NCBI RefSeq assembly: GCF_029889845.1
Contig: NZ_JARANV010000020.1
Span: 1-64,000 of the forward strand
Source of the DNA: Halomonas sp. 25-S5
Lineage (GTDB): Bacteria > Pseudomonadota > Gammaproteobacteria > Pseudomonadales > Halomonadaceae
DNA length: 64,000 nt
Direction of reading: 5' to 3'
This document shows positions 59,187 to 64,000 of this stretch, piece after piece; the stretch's first letter is position 1; the number at the start of each line of letters is the position of its first letter. The notes below the pieces were generated by a model. The model ran no database searches. It worked only from the letters and a program-made list of their open reading frames with translations, and was not told where the DNA came from. The translations under genes and the position numbers were made by a program.

Positions 59187-61370
59187 TCAGTCCAGCGGAC
59201 GGCCCTGCGCCGCCATCACCTGCCGCATGCCGGCCTCGATCTCCTCGGGGCCCGCACAGGCGGCGCGCTCCAGCACCTGGGAGATGCTCGGCGAGGCTTC
59301 GCCGCCATGCACGCGCTGCACCGGCTGGTCGAGCCAGTCCAGGAAGCGGCGCTGAATCTCATCGCCCAGCAGCACGCCATACGCCGTACCCAACGAGCCC
59401 TGTTCCACCACCAGCACGTTGTTGGTGCGACGGATGCTGTCGCCGATGGTCTCCCAGTCGAGGCCGGCGCGATCCAGGCTGCGCAGGTCGATGACCTCGG
59501 CATCCACGCCCAGCCGTTCCGCCGCCTCGACGCAGGGCGCCACCATGGAGAGGTAGGTCAGCACGGTGACGTCCCTGCCCGGCCTCACCACCTTCGCCTT
59601 GCCCAGGGGAATGCAGTAGTCCAGATCGTCCACCGGGCTCGGGGATTTGGCGTTGTAGAGGTCGGTATGTTCGATGACCAGCACCGGGTCCTCGCACTGC
59701 AGGGCGCTGTTCATCAGGCCCACGTAGTCGTACGGCGTGCTGGGCGCGACGATCCGCCAGCCCGGCGAAGTCGCAAAAATGCCGGCGGGGTCCATCGAGT
59801 GCTGGGAACCGTAGCCGGTCCCCATGGCCACCTTGGTGCGCAGCACCAGCGGCATGGAACTGTCGCCGCCGAACATGTGCCGCGCCTTGGCGATCTGGTT
59901 GAAGACCTGATCGGCGGCCACCCACATGAAATCCGGATACATGAACTCCACCACCGGGCGATAGCGGCCATCCATGGCGATGCCGCCCCCCAGGCCGACG
60001 AAGGCGTTCTCGCTGATCGGCGTGCCCAGGCAACGGTCCGGAAACGCCTGGGCCAGACCGCGGGTCGCCCCGTTGGTGCCGCCCTTCAGGCGGTGCACGT
60101 CCTCGCCCATCACCACGATGCGCTCGTCGCTTTCCATGCGCCGGTGCATCACCTCCGCCACGCTGTCGACGAACTTGCGCGGCTCCAGCGTGCCACCGTA
60201 GGCCTCCTGCTCCACGTAACGGGCCGACGCCAGCTCGGAGAGGCCGCCGCGCACGTGAGCGTCGCGGAAATCGGGCGAGGGCCACAGATCAGCGCGCACC
60301 GCGGGTTTCTTGCCGCCGGTATCCAACAGCTCGGCCGCAGCGCGCTCCATGGCGCTCCGGGCCCGCTCGCGCAGACCAGCCACGCCGGCCTCGTCGATCA
60401 GCCGCCGCTCGACCATGGCCTTGGCCACCCGGTCGAGAGGATCTCGATCGCGCCATTCGGCCTCCTCCTCCTTGGTGCGATAGCCGAAGGCGCTGCCGGG
60501 CAACGGGCCGTTCTGGTGGAAGAATCGGTAGACGTCGGCTTCGATGAGGGTCGGCCCGCCACCTTCGCGCATGATGGCCAGCGCCTCCTGCATCGCCATG
60601 TGCACCGCCAGCGGGTCCATACCATCCACCTTCCAGGCGGGAATGCCGAAAGCCTGACCCCGCGACGACAGGCGCGCCTCGGCAGTCACCTCGCCGACCT
60701 CAGTGGAGACTGCATAGCGGTTGTTCTCGATGAAGAAGCACAGCGGCAGCTTCCAGGCCGCCGCCAGGTTCATGGTCTCCAGCACCGAGCCGATGTTCAC
60801 CGCGCCGTCGCCGAAATAGGTCACCGCCACCTCGCCCGTGCCCGCGCGGCGATGCGCCCAGGCGGCACCCGCCGCCATTGGCACGCCACCGCCGACGATG
60901 GCATTGGTGCCCAGCACCCCGGCATCCGCCCAGCGCAGGTGCATGGAGCCACCACGCCCACGGCAGAACCCCTGCGACAAGCCCATGATTTCCGCCAACG
61001 TGCGCTGCAGCAGCGCCTGGGTGGAATTGCTCACCGGCTGCGCCGGATCCAGGCCTTGCGGCGCCACGAAATGCAGGCTCTTGGCCAGGAACTGATGATG
61101 GGCACGATGCGAGCCGTTGATCTGATCCGAGCTGCGCAGCGCCAGCGCCGAACCGACCGCACCGCCCTCCTGACCGATGCTCGAGTGGGCCGGGCCGTGA
61201 ACCAGGCCCTGCCCCGCCAGCTCCAACACCTTCTCTTCGAACGCCCGAATCAGGTGCAGGCTCACCAGCGTGGTCGCCAACAGCGAGGCATCCGCACGTT
61301 GCCAATCGCGCTCGGTGGTCGCGAGCTCGCGCCAGGGCGCCTGAACCGTCAGCTTGCGGGAACGGGGCAT
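59187..61370 (-). CDS. Fused E1 alpha-beta subunit of a 2-oxoacid/acetoin-type dehydrogenase
   Basis: The start at 61370 follows AGGAG and gives 727 residues. The N-terminal half is E1 alpha, with the thiamine diphosphate motif YFGDGAVNIGSVLETMNLAA and IENNRYAVS (about residues 195-235). The C-terminal half, from about 400, is E1 beta (RIVVMGEDVHRLKGGTNGAT and then PISENAFVGLGGG). Most homologous complexes encode the two as separate chains. It would decarboxylate a 2-oxoacid or cleave acetoin and reduce the E2 lipoate. The SDR gene is 25 bases upstream. Confidence 0.9.
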   Translation of the reverse strand: MPRSRKLTVQAPWRELATTERDWQRADASLLATTLVSLHLIRAFEEKVLELAGQGLVHGPAHSSIGQEGGAVGSALALRSSDQINGSHRAHHQFLAKSLHFVAPQGLDPAQPVSNSTQALLQRTLAEIMGLSQGFCRGRGGSMHLRWADAGVLGTNAIVGGGVPMAAGAAWAHRRAGTGEVAVTYFGDGAVNIGSVLETMNLAAAWKLPLCFFIENNRYAVSTEVGEVTAEARLSSRGQAFGIPAWKVDGMDPLAVHMAMQEALAIMREGGGPTLIEADVYRFFHQNGPLPGSAFGYRTKEEEAEWRDRDPLDRVAKAMVERRLIDEAGVAGLRERARSAMERAAAELLDTGGKKPAVRADLWPSPDFRDAHVRGGLSELASARYVEQEAYGGTLEPRKFVDSVAEVMHRRMESDERIVVMGEDVHRLKGGTNGATRGLAQAFPDRCLGTPISENAFVGLGGGIAMDGRYRPVVEFMYPDFMWVAADQVFNQIAKARHMFGGDSSMPLVLRTKVAMGTGYGSQHSMDPAGIFATSPGWRIVAPSTPYDYVGLMNSALQCEDPVLVIEHTDLYNAKSPSPVDDLDYCIPLGKAKVVRPGRDVTVLTYLSMVAPCVEAAERLGVDAEVIDLRSLDRAGLDWETIGDSIRRTNNVLVVEQGSLGTAYGVLLGDEIQRRFLDWLDQPVQRVHGGEASPSISQVLERAACAGPEEIEAGMRQVMAAQGRPLD

Positions 61371-61395
61371 ATCAATCTCCTCTCGATAAGGTGCG

Positions 61396-62196
61396 TTACA
61401 GGTAGCCATTGGCGGTCCAGCCGCCATCCAGTCCGACGATCTGCCCCGTCATGAAGCGCGTCTCGGTAGACGCTAGAAAGAACGCCAGGTCCGCGACTTC
61501 CTCGACGGTGCCGAACCGCCCCTGGGGAGTCCGCCCCAGCAGCGCCTCGGCATCCACGCGCCCATCGGCGATCAGCTCCTCGAGCAGCGCCGTGCGAATG
61601 TAGCCCGGCGCGATGGCATTGACGCGGATATTGAGCTCCGCCCACTCCACCGCCAGCGACTTGGTCATCATCGCCACACCGCTCTTGGTCGCGCAGTACC
61701 CCAGCCGGTTGGGGGCGGCAACGACGCCGTACATGGAACACAGGTTGAGAATCACGCTCTCGGTGTCACTGGCCGATACCAGCCGAGCGAACTCGCGCGC
61801 GCACAGGAAAACCCCGGTCAAGTTGACGTCCAGGGTGCGCCTCCACTCGTCGAGCCCCAGCTCCAGCGTCGGCCGGTTGCAGGAAATGCCGGCGTTGTTG
61901 ACCAACACCGCCAGCTGCGAGTAGCGCTCGACGGCCAGCCGCATGGCCTGGGCTACGTCCTCCTCGGAGGTCACTGAGCCCACGTACGTGGAGGCCACGC
62001 CACCGTGAGAGCGGATATTCCCGGCGCAGCTCGCGGCGGCCGCTTCGTCGCGGTCGAAGATCAGCACCGGATGGCCCGCCTCGGCAAAGCGCCTGGCTAT
62101 CGTCGCCCCGATCCCCTTGCCGCCGCCGGTCACCACCACGGCACCTCTCATGGCGGGATGCTGCTCACTTCCGCTACTGCCTCGTGACGTCATCAT
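61396..62196 (-). CDS. SDR oxidoreductase, first gene of the E1-E2-E3 operon
   Basis: The 266-residue SDR has TGGGKGIGATIA, NNAG (VNNAGISC), a Ser in LCSMYG and YCATKSG as the YxxxK. C-terminal IVGLDGGWTANGYL is typical. It may convert a 2,3-diol, acetoin or sugar-derived alcohol to the substrate of the dehydrogenase; this is inferred from the operon. Starts at 62196 or 62151 are possible. Confidence 0.85.
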   Translation of the reverse strand: MMTSRGSSGSEQHPAMRGAVVVTGGGKGIGATIARRFAEAGHPVLIFDRDEAAAASCAGNIRSHGGVASTYVGSVTSEEDVAQAMRLAVERYSQLAVLVNNAGISCNRPTLELGLDEWRRTLDVNLTGVFLCAREFARLVSASDTESVILNLCSMYGVVAAPNRLGYCATKSGVAMMTKSLAVEWAELNIRVNAIAPGYIRTALLEELIADGRVDAEALLGRTPQGRFGTVEEVADLAFFLASTETRFMTGQIVGLDGGWTANGYL

Positions 62197-62265
62197 TGCC
62201 TGAAAGCCTGCCCTGTCTTTTCATATCTCATTGTTTTTCATAGACAAATCATGGAAACCAAAAAG

Positions 62266-62319
62266 TTGTCATATGACCTTACGTTCGACTAAGATGAAAC
62301 TTGTCATACGACATGACAA
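62266..62319. promoter_or_regulatory. Operator region for the FCD-type GntR regulator
   Basis: TTGTCATATGAC (62266-62277) and TTGTCATACGACATGACAA (62301-62319) lie between the divergent SDR genes. The second holds TTGTCATACGA, an exact fit to the FadR/FCD consensus TNGTNNNACNA, and is itself an inverted repeat (TTGTCA-N7-TGACAA). The first is a one-mismatch version. The regulator encoded at 63135-63866 is the natural candidate to bind here. Confidence 0.72.
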
Positions 62320-62352
62320 CGCAACTTTAGTCGAATATAAAGAGAACCCGTC

Positions 62353-63087
62353 ATGCCACAACAACGCCAACGAGTCGCCGTCATCACCGGTGCCGCCGGG
62401 GAGATTTCCCAGCAAATCGCCCTGTTTTTCAGCAAGCGAAACATCAAGTTGGTACTAACCGACATCGACGAGGCGAGTCTTGAGAGCTTCGCCGCCACGC
62501 TGGGCGGCGAGCCCGACTGCCTGGCCATTCGCCACGATGTCGCTAAGATGGAGGACGCCGAGCGCGTTGCCGAAGCATGTCGGGAGGCCTTCGGTCAGGT
62601 GGATTACATCGTCACCGGTGCCGGTCTCTACCAGCACCTGTCGCTGGCGGAGATCGGCGAAGCGGATTGGAGAAAGAGCATGGCCATCAACCTGGACGGT
62701 GTCTTCTTCACCATCCAGGCCCTGCGGCCGCTCTTGAGCGAGGACAGTTCGATCGTCAACATCGCCTCGCTGGCTGGCCAGCGAGGCAGCCTGAACCATA
62801 CGCCCTATGCGGCGGCGAAAGGCGGCGTACTGACGCTCACCCGGTCACTGGCCCAGGAGCTCGCACCGCACACTCGCGTCAATGCCATATCGCCGGGACT
62901 CATCGATACGCGGATGATGGAGTCGCTGGATGCGGCCAAACGCCAGGCCATGATCGGCACCACCCCCTTGCAGCGCCTGGGCCGGCCCGATGAAATCGCC
63001 AGCGTCGTCGACTTCCTGTGCAGTGATGCTGCCAGCTTCATGACCGGAGAAAGCCTCCAGGTTAATGGCGGGCTCTATATCAACTGA
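62353..63087 (+). CDS. SDR oxidoreductase, divergent from the dehydrogenase operon
   Basis: The 244-residue SDR has TGAAGEISQQIA (a Glu in place of the usual Gly in GxxxGxG), a Ser in NIASLAG and the YxxxK of PYAAAKGG. The NNAG motif is replaced by VTGAG. It shares the control region with the divergent operon and precedes the regulator gene, so it is likely part of the same catabolic unit. The substrate is unknown. Confidence 0.84.
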   Translation: MPQQRQRVAVITGAAGEISQQIALFFSKRNIKLVLTDIDEASLESFAATLGGEPDCLAIRHDVAKMEDAERVAEACREAFGQVDYIVTGAGLYQHLSLAEIGEADWRKSMAINLDGVFFTIQALRPLLSEDSSIVNIASLAGQRGSLNHTPYAAAKGGVLTLTRSLAQELAPHTRVNAISPGLIDTRMMESLDAAKRQAMIGTTPLQRLGRPDEIASVVDFLCSDAASFMTGESLQVNGGLYIN

Positions 63088-63092
63088 CACAC

Positions 63093-63130
63093 GAAGGCGC
63101 GCTTTTTGGCCGAAGAGCGCCGCCTTCTTT
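63093..63130 (+). terminator. Intrinsic terminator between SDR and regulator
   Basis: GAAGGCGCGCT pairs with AGCGCCGCCTTC (one bulged base), followed by TTT. It lies five bases after the SDR stop and ends just before the regulator start, so it would partly separate their expression. Confidence 0.5.
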
Positions 63131-63134
63131 CGCA

Positions 63135-63866
63135 ATGGACGCCCTAATGAACACAGCACCTTCAAGCACCATCGCACGAGGCCACTCCCTGCCGGACGAA
63201 GTGGCCAAGCGCATCCGAACGTCCATCGAAAGCGGCAGCATAGAGCCGGGCAAGCGCTTGCCCACCCAGCAGGAGCTCGCCGAAGCCTATGGCGTCAGCC
63301 GCCCGGTGATTCGAGAAGCCGTCTCCATCCTGAAGTCAGACGGCCTGGTGATCTCGCAGCAGGGGCGCGGTCACTTCGTCAACCCGCAAGGGGCCTCGGT
63401 CTTCCGTCTCGAGCCCAGCTTCGAAGACAAGGAAGACCTTGCCGACCTGTTTCAATTCCTCATGGCCGTGGAAGTGGCGGCCACCGAACAGGCCGCCACC
63501 CGCCGCTCCCCCAGCGACCTCGACGCCATCCGCCAGCATCTCGACGGGCTGGAAATCGCTATTCGGGAAAATCGCAACGGGGTCGAAGAGGACATGAAGT
63601 TCCATAGCGCCATTCTCCAGGCCACTCACAACGCCTACTTCATCAGCTTCGGCGAATTCCTGGAGTCGCGCGTCCGCAACCTGATCCGCACCGCTCGCAA
63701 GAACACCGCGCGCAGCCAGGACATGGTCAAGCGCGTGCAGCATGAGCACGAAGCGATCTTCAAGGCCATTGCCGCTCAGGATGCCGAAGGCGCCCGGGCT
63801 GCCGCCGCTCATCACCTCGACAACGCCGCCCAGCGGCTGCGCATCTACCTGACACCCGCCGATTGA
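63135..63866 (+). CDS. FadR-type GntR regulator with FCD domain
   Basis: The 243-residue protein has a GntR winged helix (about 20-85; LPTQQELAEAYGVSRPVIRE) and an FCD ligand-binding domain (about 95-235) with conserved acidic and His residues (MKFHSAILQATHNAYF and HEHEAIFKAI). It should bind the TTGTCAT-type sites at 62266-62319 and respond to an organic acid. The start could be 63135 or 63147; neither has a strong ribosome site. Confidence 0.88.
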   Translation: MDALMNTAPSSTIARGHSLPDEVAKRIRTSIESGSIEPGKRLPTQQELAEAYGVSRPVIREAVSILKSDGLVISQQGRGHFVNPQGASVFRLEPSFEDKEDLADLFQFLMAVEVAATEQAATRRSPSDLDAIRQHLDGLEIAIRENRNGVEEDMKFHSAILQATHNAYFISFGEFLESRVRNLIRTARKNTARSQDMVKRVQHEHEAIFKAIAAQDAEGARAAAAHHLDNAAQRLRIYLTPAD

Positions 63867-63869
63867 CTG

Positions 63870-64000
63870 AGTGACCTGAACTGGCCGCCCGCAGCACGCC
63901 CAGCAGCCCCTGCAGCGGATGAGGCAGTGCGGTATTGGAGAGGCGCCTGGCCTGGCTGCGGCAGGAGTAGCCGGTGGCCAGCAGGCGGCCGGCGTTGGCC
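63870..64000 (-). CDS. C-terminus of a probable FAD-linked oxidoreductase (partial)
   Basis: A minus-strand frame reads ANAGRLLATGYSCRSQARRL and then SNTALPHPLQGLLGVLR. This resembles the end of YdiJ-like FAD-linked oxidases/ferredoxin-domain proteins (TGYSCRSQVKR..HP.Q.LL). The first in-frame stop is at 63760, which would overlap the convergent regulator gene by about 107 bases, while homology ends near 63885; the 3' end may be degraded. Confidence 0.5.

Overview
The window looks like a high-GC gammaproteobacterial chromosome, most probably Halomonas or a close relative. The supporting features are a class I PHA synthase, a complete phosphonate C-P lyase cluster, an MvaT-type nucleoid protein, TRAP transporters and GC-rich codon use. 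That assignment is inference from gene content; there is no rRNA in the window. Ordinary metabolic operons alternate with accessory DNA holding many broken insertion sequences (IS21, IS3, ISL3, IS1380 and IS1634/IS4-like).

Layout. 1-2280: decayed IS21 end, a tyrosine-recombinase scrap and a HigB2/HigA2-like toxin-antitoxin pair set between 13-bp inverted repeats. 2404-5398: phaC and mvaT, separated by gene debris (an HsdR scrap and a membrane-protein scrap). 5796-16410: phnCDEFGHIJKLMNP, all on the minus strand and mostly with 4-bp stop/start overlaps. It carries two near-identical 12-bp palindromes suited to PhnF, one upstream of phnC and one on the phnF start codon. 16778-24756: a regulator fragment, a D-threonine aldolase/D-serine dehydratase-like enzyme, a D-aminoacylase scrap, a bifunctional putA, a Gfo/Idh/MocA oxidoreductase and an AraC regulator.

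25127-32088: a type III-like restriction-modification operon in which an AlbA_2/Schlafen-type protein sits between mod and res. The Mod target-recognition region is visibly AT-rich compared with the rest of the gene. 32712-35499: an anaerobic (class III) ribonucleotide reductase operon behind two NrdR boxes. Its glycyl-radical domain is not part of NrdD but is a separate 53-residue reading frame just downstream, followed by the activase nrdG.

35791-47202: a tRNA-Arg 3' fragment that looks like an integration scar, followed by a Wadjet/JetABCD-type SMC defence operon with a very long (1628 aa) JetC. The operon lies between two diverged 308-bp direct repeats, each next to ISL3 transposase debris. 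47550-48065 is an IS1380 deletion derivative.

48408-55703: a DctPQM TRAP transporter, a PAS-LuxR regulator and an acyl-CoA ligase/thiolase/SDR operon. A 20-bp palindrome in front of dctP reappears in part in front of the ligase, suggesting one regulon. 56380-63866: a 2-oxoacid (acetoin-type) dehydrogenase operon with fused E1 alpha-beta, E2 and E3 plus an SDR, divergent from another SDR and an FCD-type GntR regulator, with a matching operator in the shared intergenic region. The window ends in the C-terminus of a probable FAD-linked oxidoreductase.
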